This document shows, piece after piece, positions 14,401 through 21,945 of a DNA stretch of 28,273 nucleotides. Every line of letters begins with the position of its first letter. The first letter of the stretch is position 1. The DNA comes from a virus. Made by a program: the position numbers and the translations under genes. The notes below the pieces were generated by a model. It saw only the letters and a program-made list of their open reading frames with translations. It was not told the origin of the DNA and made no database searches. The DNA is taken from IMG/VR virus record IMGVR_UViG_3300029309_000259, positions 1-28,273 of that record; one strand, given 5' to 3'.

Positions 14401-16458
14401 TGTAACAGGCTTTCCATCTATCATCATGACGTATTTGGTTTCTTTTGCAGCATCTGTTAAAGTTTTCCATTCTGCTTCGGTAAAAACACCCATCTCTTTC
14501 AATGCGTGAATTATCTCATGATTCATAACTGAACCAAGTCTTTGCTGAAGATCTGCTTCTGATAGACTTGGGTCATATATTTCCATAGCTAAAGCTATTG
14601 TTTTATTACCAAATACACCTTCGTTTACTTCTCCTGATGCAACTTGTTGTTGTGGGTCAAGACCATCTTTAGTTACAATATTGCGAAAGTCTAAAGCAAT
14701 ATCACCCAAACCAATCGCTGTTAACTTTTCTCTTAAAGCCTTTTGAACTTTAAATTCTTTAGATTTATATTCATCTGTCTTTATATTTGCATTGTTAAAG
14801 GCTGTTTTAGCTATGATAGGGGGTACTATTTGGCTTGCCTTGACTGATTCTGTGCCAAGCTTCTTTTTCGCCTCTCCTGAAAGTGTGCGCGCTTGTTTAG
14901 ATATGCCATCATATGCCAATGTTAAGTCTGTAATTTGACCTTCTAAATCAGAAACATCTTCTTTTGTTTCTAGTTTTTGTTTTCTTTGCTTATGAAGAGC
15001 ATCCATTTCTTTCATTATAGTTTTTGCTCTAGCTTTTAACTGTTCTGCTTTTAAACCTATATCTTGAGCCATTGTTGTGGTTGATACAAATTTGCCTTTT
15101 TTCTTTTTTATAACTCCATTTTGTAAAAGCTTATCTCTAATTCTGTTTATCTCAGATTGTTTAATTGTTTTTTGTTGTTTTGTTTTAAGAGCCTTTCTTG
15201 CAGAGCCCTGATTAAACACACCCTCTAACTTTGTTTTATCTTTAACTTTATTATAATTTACATCAGCAGGATCTGCGTCTAAATCCCTTGCTCTATTAAG
15301 AGCAACATCTAAATCATCTTGACTTAATGTTTCATCTGTAACAACAACATCTGGTCTGTTGTCCATGACTTCTTGCTTTATATGATCTGGTAACAAAGAT
15401 AGAGTTAAAAACTTCGCTTCTGGATCAGATGAATCTTCTATAACCTTCCCTTGTGTTGTGGGTGATGGCAAACCTCTGTTCAAAAAATTTTGTGCATTTT
15501 GATTCATAACTCCAGCAGATAAACCAAGAGTTCTTTGATCCTGATCTAGTTGTGTAGTTTTAGAGTTATCATCTTCTTTGTTCTTGTCTCCACCAATAAT
15601 ATTACCTGTACTAGAAACTGTACCACCAATAAGACCAGCAGCCGCAGCTACTTCCTTGTATTCGTTTATCGCCTCTTCACTTGTTATAGATTTACCAGCT
15701 TGATATCTTTCTAATACTTGTTGGCCTATTTCTGTAGGGACCTCAGTTACAATACCCTTACCAACACCTTTTACACCTCTTGTAAATATTCCTCCACCAG
15801 ATAAAGCTTTACCTGTAAATCCACTTACTAAAAATCTATCTGCTATAAAATCTAAAGCAGCCTGTGGAAGAGCGGTAATAAAAGCGGCTCCTTCAGATAT
15901 CTCAAATCTATTACCAGCTTGAACTTCTTCTTTCTGAGCCTCTCTGTTACCGCCGTAAAAAAACGGTAAATTAACACCAATACCACCTATTATAGAGCCC
16001 GGAACACCACCAACAAGAAATCCTGCACCAGCACCAGCTAATGTGCTTCCTAACTGCGGAACTTGTTCTCCTAATGTTGATGCTGCCCAATCAAAAAAGC
16101 TACCTGTGTCCTTTATATCATCTAATCTTTTTGCATATTCTGCATCTGACTCAAGTTCTTTTCTATTATTTTCTACAATTTCAGTTCCGTAATCTTTGAC
16201 ATCTTCAAGACCTGTAACTTTACCTACACCCTCTATCGCAGAGCCATAAAGCATTTGAATATTATCTATGCCTCTGCCTATACCTTTTGTAAAAAGATTA
16301 CCATCATCTCCGGGAGTTTCTTCTGGTAAATCTTGTTTACCAATGTTTGCCATATAATTAGATATAGCAAGAGATTCTTCTTCTGTTGGAGTATCTCCGT
16401 CTATTTCAAATGGGTATTCTTGACCATCTATTTGGCTTATGGCTCTGTATAAACCCAT
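8401..16458 (-). CDS. Giant polyvalent internal virion protein (2685 aa)
   Basis: Very large multi-domain protein, probably packed in the virion and ejected with the DNA. Residues about 137-170 are glycine-rich and hydrophobic (membrane segment). A metallopeptidase-like region has HEIIH (H647, E648, H651) and LEEAVAE (E714) as a possible third ligand. A polyvalent-protein domain with QVGFDPERHSYFYDR begins near 979; another with GSKIGSFYQNLAGD and DRWFMR lies near 1250-1285. Residues 1538-1709 carry GYGEKHITAIRDETG, like phage barnase/EndoU-type toxin nucleases. A C-terminal LPD38-like part starts near NPSFVIPNFARDL (about 2139). SEKKYS occurs twice and EEQQFS once at domain junctions. It is last in the late operon and shares a TAATG with the preceding gene. 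The domain calls are by recall of patterns. Confidence 0.88.
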   Translation of the reverse strand: MGLYRAISQIDGQEYPFEIDGDTPTEEESLAISNYMANIGKQDLPEETPGDDGNLFTKGIGRGIDNIQMLYGSAIEGVGKVTGLEDVKDYGTEIVENNRKELESDAEYAKRLDDIKDTGSFFDWAASTLGEQVPQLGSTLAGAGAGFLVGGVPGSIIGGIGVNLPFFYGGNREAQKEEVQAGNRFEISEGAAFITALPQAALDFIADRFLVSGFTGKALSGGGIFTRGVKGVGKGIVTEVPTEIGQQVLERYQAGKSITSEEAINEYKEVAAAAGLIGGTVSSTGNIIGGDKNKEDDNSKTTQLDQDQRTLGLSAGVMNQNAQNFLNRGLPSPTTQGKVIEDSSDPEAKFLTLSLLPDHIKQEVMDNRPDVVVTDETLSQDDLDVALNRARDLDADPADVNYNKVKDKTKLEGVFNQGSARKALKTKQQKTIKQSEINRIRDKLLQNGVIKKKKGKFVSTTTMAQDIGLKAEQLKARAKTIMKEMDALHKQRKQKLETKEDVSDLEGQITDLTLAYDGISKQARTLSGEAKKKLGTESVKASQIVPPIIAKTAFNNANIKTDEYKSKEFKVQKALREKLTAIGLGDIALDFRNIVTKDGLDPQQQVASGEVNEGVFGNKTIALAMEIYDPSLSEADLQQRLGSVMNHEIIHALKEMGVFTEAEWKTLTDAAKETKYVMMIDGKPVTRKYTYLDRSVRMNEKLTDSKKLEEAVAEMYRDFADGKLELKPKTKTIFQKILSFIKGLFTAHKEVGFNSAGDIFKDIGTTDIERQIGRRERQQNITSEKKYSTAGIVAGYIEPEKGNIERIKQTFKDVTKRVDDLQEAAKKLANGEIDYDTYDKLVNKVKPIVPYTTVPEPATVEQMKGALAKNKVEKLNKINDIPDGTTVKLRLDIPAYTGKGVWVPTIHDASNKVLSHESVAVVNNATLRPSEGAQRIGFRIAQGAEKGPFATIEGELQKVSPETAFTEAQSALNDPSFVQVGFDPERHSYFYDRTTTQPVMSAERVIQVGPLVMAKNPTFAPKEEFLYSSIKGINPKDLTALDKFITEGENKGQYEQIAKIGSVKMVEAIKKIQAERGGVTLNINDPEDRKLIVEAMKMELDAYVDADDSAIGWYKETFDQAKKLYALEYPEIKTDKNAESVFNLIIAISSNGAAVKEQNQALAEQFENWKRTGLLLEKGYGKQASGMIKSFKVYNLMKSNMKMSDTEIKTFLDTKTTVGEINNLPILKQLKAKITTENVGTEVPASFIFGSKIGSFYQNLAGDFSYLTMDRWFMRFVNRITGHPFIIPTEKTMVKARNRVKEAVQKVIESGTDDDKSRLSQAIEENGVDLLKNPDDVDAISLTVDRVYQRDFSKLGQDGLPEKSEFILATASLARNINPQLAESPRGGRERETLRSIIRQVVSEYNNTPRRSNRTITIADAQAVFWYGEKRLFKSIGVAPGQGSDNDYVDAAVEFLRKRGRDEETIGQALPAADRDRRLGKPDTGQQAVRSTGEPEKNVGHQKREYTTEELEGHDLLSESTEEEIRAINETIEEQQFSMIPIPQELKSNIYADEGNARKYIYGMIQARGRTIPVLYVEGDHEKVAENDYSGYGEKHITAIRDETGKSHEQELLEIFKYNNLRKLLYDNLAKAFYQQTKGTNNGFNLVDTPSTGIRLEFNKTPHNGPRNYQLIMPLKFVPKGTPLDPTSLPMKSDVYVIRTAYPSEKKYSYSSISAPIMNQQATPTSEVVNEGINQTRQKIRYDNLSKILTKIGYVFTAGRVDEETLRRKSQDLLIQIQDRFLPIGALMDGLRDKGLNISDSIDTYMQEELFHGVAGAKVDKSQKEFFEPMIKVIDSLNVSQDKLNELSNLSNFYKTATDGRYPSKKMALADAILYASHAKERNDYLGNDIASGMHTNEANRILDWSKTLSDTESTKLNNIISFAQQIVQNTNQERRQGGLIPERFVDKDGKEYTEIYENYVPLRGDLDFEQEINADNEGDVRQENFVIQNLFGALKKPDRKAKGRIRSEEGELQDFYASDIVASLFAQNNKSIADSERNKVGLSYLQLVRGVADGETEVNVNLQKEMQHISHVYFDRDDIPQDMKDKVLTVRENGQNVFVTFTDPRIARAMKGMMTPDSVGSFTRALGKLNRYLSNINTTYNPSFVIPNFARDLATAGVNVQQYDEKGLTSEVLKGALPAVKGIAKNLRDGDTDGFWAKEYLKFVNAGGKNATNQMNDLQDQMNRINGILSDVADNNKKGKLGLVKNGFKKLGKFLDDYNTAVENGVRVATYTALVKRGVTPARAAQAARNITVNFAKGGEQKQFLNSWYLFYNASLQGSMALINAAVKSKRVRKVWAGLVVYGLMQDAFNSMLSGDEDEDGIKDYDELPRYILEHNFVLPTFGLADDKFITIPLAYGMNIAVNLGRAMSRAARGEYTPGEASRTIFGTAFESLSPFGGFDNFYNLAAPTVLDPFVSVAINEDYKGDPIFKESPQFASRPTPNSQAYWSSTSGIAKSIANTLNTITGGDEVESGFIDLSPDVMEFWFDYSTGGVGRFVQRSLETPANIYDAINGDFQGSVTRAIPFARKVVASPSEREDVSNYLENRKALFTILARYDIARKSGDMEKIKELLEDNKEQLAIVPRLKAVDNARNRLLRQIKEIERNPRIDETMKKNLIRIRRDRINDLMRRGLILMRSAGFREAS
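10271..10286 (+). promoter_or_regulatory. Near-palindromic site, copy 4, inside the giant gene
   Basis: An exact copy of AAGTTAACATTAACTT lies within the coding sequence of the 2685-residue protein. It is not next to a visible promoter. Its exact identity to the copies at 2373 and 8385 makes chance unlikely, but an intragenic site could be a roadblock, a protein-nucleation site or coincidence from codon use (the protein reads EVNVNL here). Confidence 0.35.
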
Positions 16459-18599
16459 TATGAACCCATGTATGTTTGCTTAGATATTGGTTTTCTAGCA
16501 ATTATTCCAGCTAAAGGAAGTAATTGAGAGTTTTGAAATTCAAGATTTTTAATTTTTTCATTAATTTTTTCTTTTTCTTTATCATCAAATATTCCTTCTT
16601 TATCAGCAAGTAGTCTAGTTATTTGTGTGTTATTAGAGTTTATTGCAGATAAAGCATCTTTTCTACTAAAAGAGTCCTTGCCCTTTCTTAATTTAGCTCT
16701 AGCATTTAACACATCTATTACGCCTTCATTATAACGCTCTTGTGCATCTCTGTAGGCCTGTAGACCAGCACCGGCACCTTCACCTATAGCCCCACCTAAT
16801 GTTGGCTTATCAGAGGCCATTATAGACAGGCCTGCCTGAGCTATTGCAAGCCATTTATCTTGATCTCTGCTTTTCTTTAAATCTTCTTGCATTGATGCTA
16901 ATTGATCATCAAGAGTAAGTGGTTGATCTTTGCCTGTGTCATCTTTTGGTTTTGTTTTATTTGCTTCGTTTTGTGCATTTACAATTGAGGCAAACTCTCC
17001 AGTAACATTAGCTACTTCGCCTTCTGCTCCGCCAACCCCACCTTCTGTGTCTAATATCTTATCATCAGCTGTATCTAAGGCAGCCTCTTGATCTATTAGA
17101 TTCTTAAGAGCTTGTTTTTCTTCATATTCTTTAATTTTAGGCCCTTTAAACATATCTAATAATGGTTTTTCTTTTCCGCCAATTTTTTTGCCATAAATAT
17201 AATCTTCTAAAAATGGTTCTATATTTTTCTTGCCAAAGTTATAAATAGGAGTAATAGGGTCTATATACTCAGATCCCGGTATCTTGGTCGTAAGTATTTT
17301 TTCTAATGTACTTTTTTCTTTATCTAATCCTTTAATACGCTCAGGTACTTTTTTGTCATCTAAAGTTCCTGCTTCAGCTGACATAATTCCAGTCTCACCA
17401 GAATCTTTGCCATAGTCTTTTTTTGATTTACTTAATATATTTCTCACTTCCTTTTCATCATCTGAACCTGCTGCTTTAATCATTTTATTAATATCATCTT
17501 GTGAAAATGGTGAATCTTGTCCAGTTTCAAATTCAAATATTGCCTGCATTAATTTTCCTTTATCTTTTGATAAATCAAACTTTTCATCAGAACCAAGACC
17601 TGTTTTTTTAGACAAAAACTTTTTATAATTTTCTATTGATGCTCTTGGATTATCTCCTTCTGGAGCATACCTCTCTACTAAATTATTTATATTATCAATT
17701 CCGTATTTAGATCCATAGGTGTTAAGTAATCTAGCCAGAGCCCTTCCACCAAACATTGGGTTTTCAAATGTTGCATAACCTTTATTTGATCCAGTTTCTC
17801 CTATAAATCCAGCGCCGGGTCTTATATTACCTAAATTAAAATTTCTCATTCCTAAAGGAAGTCCATTAGCAGCTCTGACCACACCACCCTCTGCCATAGC
17901 TTGTGGCTGAACTTGTCCAGCATAAGAGCCTAAACCAGCAAGCATATTTGTTCCTAACATATTTCTTACATTTGATCTGGGGCGACCTTTGCCACCTATC
18001 CCAACTTGACCTCTAAAAGGAAAAGGAAAAGGCGTAGCAGGATAAGGCCTAGAGGGAAAAGATGGAAAAGAAGGTGTTATAGGCCTAGGTGTAATAGGAG
18101 CGGGTGTTGGCTGTTGTACAGGAACTGGAGTAGGTGCAGTAGCTTGAGGATTTCCTGCATTTTGTATATCTTGTAATAGTCCAGCATTTTGTAATGCAAC
18201 TCCTTGCAATGCTTTTAAAGAATCAGCATTTGAACTTACACTTTCTGCAATACCTTCTATTAATCCCCCACCTGCATAATAATCAACTTCACCACCCTCT
18301 CTCATTTGCATTGGAGGTGTTTTAGGTGCTACAAGTGAACTTTCACTTTTAGGAGCCATTGCCTCTGCCATGCCTGCAATACCTGACATTGGCACTCCTG
18401 CGCTTGCTACAGCCTCTTCTGCAACAGTTTGTGTATCCATTGGTTGATTTGCTTGATAATCTTCTTTAACTCTTTTTCTTCTATTTATTTCAGATAACAC
18501 AAGATATTGAGGAGCATTGCCAGATGGTCTTTGCATTTCATTTATTAGTTGTTGCTCAGAAAAATTTTTTAAATCATCTTGTATTTGTAATATATTCAT
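16458..18599 (-). CDS. Virion structural protein with lytic transglycosylase-like domain (713 aa)
   Basis: Probable internal virion protein that opens peptidoglycan during DNA entry. Residues about 250-375 match the phage structural hydrolase pattern: MRNFNLGNIRPGAGF, YATFENPMFGGRALARLL, the helix VERYAPEGDNPRASIENYKKFL, and LMQAIFEFETG. This kind of domain is found in PRD1-P7-like and podoviral core lysins. Before it are two short Gly-Gly motifs (MREGGEV, then AMAEGGVV) and a proline-rich linker at about 150-197. The C terminus is helical and alanine-rich (about 580-713). TAATG overlaps join it to both neighbours. The catalytic Glu cannot be fixed by eye. Confidence 0.78.
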   Translation of the reverse strand: MNILQIQDDLKNFSEQQLINEMQRPSGNAPQYLVLSEINRRKRVKEDYQANQPMDTQTVAEEAVASAGVPMSGIAGMAEAMAPKSESSLVAPKTPPMQMREGGEVDYYAGGGLIEGIAESVSSNADSLKALQGVALQNAGLLQDIQNAGNPQATAPTPVPVQQPTPAPITPRPITPSFPSFPSRPYPATPFPFPFRGQVGIGGKGRPRSNVRNMLGTNMLAGLGSYAGQVQPQAMAEGGVVRAANGLPLGMRNFNLGNIRPGAGFIGETGSNKGYATFENPMFGGRALARLLNTYGSKYGIDNINNLVERYAPEGDNPRASIENYKKFLSKKTGLGSDEKFDLSKDKGKLMQAIFEFETGQDSPFSQDDINKMIKAAGSDDEKEVRNILSKSKKDYGKDSGETGIMSAEAGTLDDKKVPERIKGLDKEKSTLEKILTTKIPGSEYIDPITPIYNFGKKNIEPFLEDYIYGKKIGGKEKPLLDMFKGPKIKEYEEKQALKNLIDQEAALDTADDKILDTEGGVGGAEGEVANVTGEFASIVNAQNEANKTKPKDDTGKDQPLTLDDQLASMQEDLKKSRDQDKWLAIAQAGLSIMASDKPTLGGAIGEGAGAGLQAYRDAQERYNEGVIDVLNARAKLRKGKDSFSRKDALSAINSNNTQITRLLADKEGIFDDKEKEKINEKIKNLEFQNSQLLPLAGIIARKPISKQTYMGS

Positions 18600-19531
18600 T
18601 ATCCTGTTAACCCTCTATATAAACCAAGACCAGCTATACCAGTTCCAAGTGCTTCTTGTATTGGATTATATTGCTGAAACTTTACAGTCTCTGTAGACGG
18701 TTGCACTGGTACACCTCTTAGTATTGAAGACAAGAATGTTAAGCTTTCTCTTGGGAAGTCTCTTTGTCTTACAAAGTCTTCGTATGATAAATCTAAACCA
18801 GCTTGCTCTCTTGCCTGTTGATCTTTTCCTATCTTTTCTAAAAGCTCTGCTGCCTGTACATCACCTTTTCTTGCCAAGTCACCAAGCTGTGCTAACTGAG
18901 CAGACTGTGATGTCAAGCTTTCTCCAGCGGTTATACCTAAGCGTTCTGCTGACTCTCTGGCCGCTCTATCTCTTTCAAACTGTTGTTGTGCATTTTCAAA
19001 CGCTCTTTGTTGTCCTGTAGCTTGTATTTCACCAAGTCTTCTTTGCAAATCTTCTCCTGCAAGCGCTTGCGCAACAGCCTGTCTGCTTCCACCAAATGCA
19101 CCAGCTTGTACAGCTTGCGCATCTCTTCCAGCTTGTGCTCTATCAAAATCTAACATAGCTTGAGCTTTTTGGACATCAACTACGTTTTGCATATATGGAG
19201 ACATATACTGCTGTGCCGCATCACTATCAAATTGACCTGCTTGATAACCCAAACCTTGAGCGGCTCTTCCCATTCCTGCCTTAACACCTGTCATTGCTGT
19301 AGGAAGCCCAGCAATGCCTCTGCCTGCTATATCTCTGACGTTTTCTCTTGAAGACAATAAATCAGCAGACTCATCAGCAAGTCTTTGTCCTTCATATGGC
19401 GTATACTCTCTTTTGGACTCAGACTCAGCCCTCTTCATCATATCTACCGCATATGGCTCAAAGTATTTAGGAAGGTTACTTTGAACTACGGTTTGTTCTG
19501 TTGGTTGTGGTCTAGATCTTCCCTTACCCAT
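18599..19531 (-). CDS. Internal virion / core protein (YMSPYMQNVVD type), 310 aa
   Basis: A Gln-, Ala- and Arg-rich helical protein of 310 residues. The middle contains AAQQYMSPYMQNVVD, then AGAFGGSRQAVAQAL and long helices with many Gln and Arg (about 145-230). I recognise this block from many marine podovirus-like genomes, where it lies beside the giant internal protein and is labelled structural; T7 gp14 is the nearest functional analogue by position and composition. A short glycine-rich hydrophobic C terminus may be an interaction tail. The ATG has GGAG upstream and overlaps the preceding gene by 8 bases. Confidence 0.72.
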   Translation of the reverse strand: MGKGRSRPQPTEQTVVQSNLPKYFEPYAVDMMKRAESESKREYTPYEGQRLADESADLLSSRENVRDIAGRGIAGLPTAMTGVKAGMGRAAQGLGYQAGQFDSDAAQQYMSPYMQNVVDVQKAQAMLDFDRAQAGRDAQAVQAGAFGGSRQAVAQALAGEDLQRRLGEIQATGQQRAFENAQQQFERDRAARESAERLGITAGESLTSQSAQLAQLGDLARKGDVQAAELLEKIGKDQQAREQAGLDLSYEDFVRQRDFPRESLTFLSSILRGVPVQPSTETVKFQQYNPIQEALGTGIAGLGLYRGLTG

Positions 19532-19952
19532 CTTTTAACTCCATTCTATAAGCAATATATTCTGGCTCCCATTTATATTTCTTTAACACTTTAGACCATG
19601 CCTTTCTTCCGTATCCCTCAAGATGCTCACATCCACAGTCTTTTGCAAAACTATTAATCTTTTCTAATACTAAAGGCAACCAGTCATTCATTCTTTTACC
19701 ACCAACCCAATCTAGTGCCATAGCTTTTTTGCTTGGATACTCTATTATTCTAGTTGTTATTGCGGCTATCACCTTGTCATCACCTTTATCATCTATTACC
19801 AACCAAAGACTATACAAGCCCTTAGTTAAATCATGGTATATATCATCTATATGATATTTACCTTTGCTAGTCTGTATTGCTTTATTTAATAGTCCACTAG
19901 CATCTGCCCATACAATGTCTAATGCATCCTTTGGAACTGCTGTACAAATCAT
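19524..19952 (-). CDS. GNAT-fold virion-associated protein (T7 gp13-like), 142 aa
   Basis: The protein has the features of an acetyltransferase-like fold seen in podoviral internal proteins: KGLYSLWLVIDDKGDDKVIAAI (substrate-side strands), IEYPSKKAMALDWVGGKRM, then a long helix INSFAKDCGCEHLEGYGRKAW and KVLKKYKWEP. The classical R/Q-x2-G-x-G/A acetyl-CoA loop is reduced to VGGKRM, so enzymatic activity is doubtful. T7-type phages place a comparable protein ahead of their internal core genes. It starts in an ATGA overlap and ends 8 bases into the next gene. Confidence 0.7.
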   Translation of the reverse strand: MICTAVPKDALDIVWADASGLLNKAIQTSKGKYHIDDIYHDLTKGLYSLWLVIDDKGDDKVIAAITTRIIEYPSKKAMALDWVGGKRMNDWLPLVLEKINSFAKDCGCEHLEGYGRKAWSKVLKKYKWEPEYIAYRMELKDG

Positions 19953-20974
19953 GCAGGCAACATCATTTCATCTGGTATATCTGGTGGTTGAGTTTTACCA
20001 CCTGTTCTTAGCTCTCTAACTCTATCCATCATACTTTCTAATTTATCTGCTCCAGCATCAGAGGAGCCATTGCCTAATCCGCTAACAACATCTGCTGGAA
20101 CTACAAACTCGCCATCACTTAATAAAACATCTTGATCAGAATCTGTCATAGATGCAGGTATCATATCATCCATACCGTCACCCATTCCTTTAACCATTCC
20201 GTCTGCTTCTCCTGTATTTTCATCAAACTCTCCAGACTGAACTTTATCTACTAAGTCCCTTAATGCATCTTCTCCAAACTTTGCTAAGAACTGACCTAGT
20301 ATCATTTCTGCATTTTCAGTATCACCCTTAATAGCATCCACTGCCGCATTAATTAATTCTTTGTCATTCATTTCACCTTCAGGCATCATAGAATCGCCTA
20401 GATTGACTAATCCGCCTTCTTGAAAGTTAGGTAAAAATCCATAATCAAACTCATCATCTTTTCCGGGTCTGTAGTCATCCATAGGCCTATTTATTTTGCC
20501 ACTTATAGGAGCTCCTCTTGGGGCAACAAAATCATCTTCTTCTTTTTTCATCATTGGTGGTGGGGCAAATGATGCGCCTAGACCTGTTCCAATAGTTGTG
20601 GGTGATCCTAATTTAGATAAAAATGATGGCTCCATACCAGATGATAAAATATTAGTAGCGGAATCTGTTGTATTTAAACCAGTTCTTAAAAATTCTCCTG
20701 ATCCTTGTCCACCTCCTATAACAGATGGTGGAACAGCCCCTTTTACAGCGCTATCCATCCCTGCCATTTTTACAGCATCGCTACCTGCCCCGCCTAACTG
20801 GCCGCCTATAGCCCCGCCTATTCCACCTAATAAACCAGCTTGTAAAGCATCATCTGTTGTTCCGCCTTGCAAAAGAGAGCCTATACCACTTCCAAGGGCT
20901 CCAGCTAAAAATGCAGGCATAACTGTTGTGGGTATTAATGCCTGTGCCGCCATTCCTAAGATTGCTGGTAACAT
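19949..20974 (-). CDS. Glycine-rich structural protein with C-terminal SDGEFVVPADVV motif (341 aa)
   Basis: The N terminus (about 1-70) is hydrophobic and glycine-rich (LLGGIGGAIGGQLGGAG), like membrane-inserting segments of ejected proteins. Next comes a flexible acidic middle with NFQEGGLVNLG (about 185), then an acidic helical stretch. The end has DGMDDMIPASMTD, LLSDGEFVVPADVVSGLGNGS and KLESMMDRVREL, a block I recognise from many marine phage virion genes. QEGGLV resembles the REGGEV and AEGGVV motifs of the 713-residue protein two genes on, so they may share a binding partner. AGGAG precedes the ATG; the lysozyme gene is 1 base upstream. Confidence 0.7.
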   Translation of the reverse strand: MLPAILGMAAQALIPTTVMPAFLAGALGSGIGSLLQGGTTDDALQAGLLGGIGGAIGGQLGGAGSDAVKMAGMDSAVKGAVPPSVIGGGQGSGEFLRTGLNTTDSATNILSSGMEPSFLSKLGSPTTIGTGLGASFAPPPMMKKEEDDFVAPRGAPISGKINRPMDDYRPGKDDEFDYGFLPNFQEGGLVNLGDSMMPEGEMNDKELINAAVDAIKGDTENAEMILGQFLAKFGEDALRDLVDKVQSGEFDENTGEADGMVKGMGDGMDDMIPASMTDSDQDVLLSDGEFVVPADVVSGLGNGSSDAGADKLESMMDRVRELRTGGKTQPPDIPDEMMLPA

Positions 20975-20975
20975 T

Positions 20976-21422
20976 TTACGCTCCTACTGCTTTCATTCTT
21001 TGAACTAATCTCTCTGCTCTGTTGGTTACTTGATTGTACCATCTACTGGATTTCATCTCTTGACTTGCACCAGACCAATTCTTTTCTTTTACATTTTCTC
21101 TTAGTTTACGAAATTTACTAGTTCTTGTATACCCCATATTAAACATCATGTTACATAAAATATGCTGAACCTCTTCTGGTAGGTCATCAAACTCTTCTAT
21201 CCATTTTCTGCAATCATCCATACAAAGATTAATATCTTGTTCAAAGAGATCGTTTACACGCTCTTCATCTATCTTAGTACCAACCTCTAGACCATGCTCG
21301 GGATCTTCTGGCTTAATTAGGTGGCCTATACCTAGCGTAGGCAGAGAAAGGTGATCAAGGTATATTTCATATTTAACACCTTCATCAGCCGTTATTTCCT
21401 CTCTTAAAACATCTATATTCAT
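20976..21422 (-). CDS. T4-type lysozyme (GH24 endolysin)
   Basis: Muramidase that cleaves the glycan backbone of peptidoglycan at lysis. The catalytic triad of the T4 lysozyme family is present with exact spacing: E14 (ADEGVKYEIY), D23 (LDHLSLPT) and T29, followed by LGIGHLI. Further on are the usual helices and the conserved NMMFNMGYT, SGASQEMKSSRWYNQV and NRAERLVQRMK blocks. It has 148 residues against 164 in T4 lysozyme, and no signal peptide or anchor, so it relies on the holin two genes upstream. AGGA precedes the ATG, which overlaps the 44-residue gene by 4 bases (ATGA). Confidence 0.93.
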   Translation of the reverse strand: MNIDVLREEITADEGVKYEIYLDHLSLPTLGIGHLIKPEDPEHGLEVGTKIDEERVNDLFEQDINLCMDDCRKWIEEFDDLPEEVQHILCNMMFNMGYTRTSKFRKLRENVKEKNWSGASQEMKSSRWYNQVTNRAERLVQRMKAVGA

Positions 21423-21553
21423 ACTTTTTTCCTTTTAGCTTGTTTAAAGTTTTTTGCAGTAGGAGCTCCTTTTGTTCCTTTTTTTCTCATCTTTTCGCCA
21501 CTGCCTGCCTTTATTCTTTTTCTTTTAGCATGTATGTTTCTATATAAACTCAT
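21419..21553 (-). CDS. Very basic 44-residue phage protein
   Basis: A short gene, beginning MSLYRNIHAKRKRIKAGSG and continuing with EKMRKKGTKGAPTAKNF and a basic tail. Lys and Arg make up more than a third of the residues, with almost no acid. I recognise this type (SLYxNIxAKRKRIKAGSGExM) from many marine phages, always short and near structural or lysis genes; its function is unknown, with DNA or RNA binding in the virion possible. It is linked on both sides by ATGA overlaps, to the holin before it and the lysozyme after it, which strongly supports its being translated. Confidence 0.82.
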   Translation of the reverse strand: MSLYRNIHAKRKRIKAGSGEKMRKKGTKGAPTAKNFKQAKRKKV

Positions 21554-21945
21554 TTTGTTAAACCCTTTTGCTTTTCATATGTCCTGAGTCCTCCGATTCC
21601 TAGCATGCCACCGAGAACGGTGAGAAGTGTGCCCATATCGAAACTCGGCAAATCTGGTATTGCTACACCAGCAATAGCACAACCAAATATAATTAAATCT
21701 TTTAAAATAAAGTGATATAGAAAAGCAATCGCGCATGTCCAGCCCACTGCTGGTCTCCAGCCGCCCTTAAATAGTGAGCCACTAGCGGCTTCTGCTTTGT
21801 TAATTTCTAATTGGCCAAGTAAAGCCTCCTGAGCATGTTTTTCAGACATGGTAGCTATCTCGTGAGCTAACTTCGCTTTTTGGTCTTTGTCTTCAATAAA
21901 TTTATCTAATAACCCAGTAACAGGTCCGATTAGTGCTTGTAACAT
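21550..21945 (-). CDS. Holin, three-TM (GTA holin) family, 131 aa
   Basis: Membrane pore-former that triggers lysis. The protein starts with an amphipathic region (LQALIGPVTGLLDKFI), then a charged helix, then the family hallmark SLFKGGWRPAVGWTCAIAFL and further hydrophobic runs (IIFGCAIAGVAIP and MGTLLTVLGGMLGIGGLRTYEK). That WRPxxGW...GLRTYEK frame is typical of the 3TM holins of phages and gene-transfer agents. I chose the ATG at 21945, which overlaps the previous stop as TAATG; an upstream GTG at 21951 is possible. It is translationally coupled to the basic miniprotein and lysozyme. Confidence 0.85.
   Translation of the reverse strand: MLQALIGPVTGLLDKFIEDKDQKAKLAHEIATMSEKHAQEALLGQLEINKAEAASGSLFKGGWRPAVGWTCAIAFLYHFILKDLIIFGCAIAGVAIPDLPSFDMGTLLTVLGGMLGIGGLRTYEKQKGLTK

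Noticed and set aside
20496-21008. Plus-strand frame of 170 codons opposite the 341-residue gene
   Set aside because: A shadow of the glycine-rich gene: long Pro/Ala runs, no ribosome-binding site, wrong direction for the late operon.
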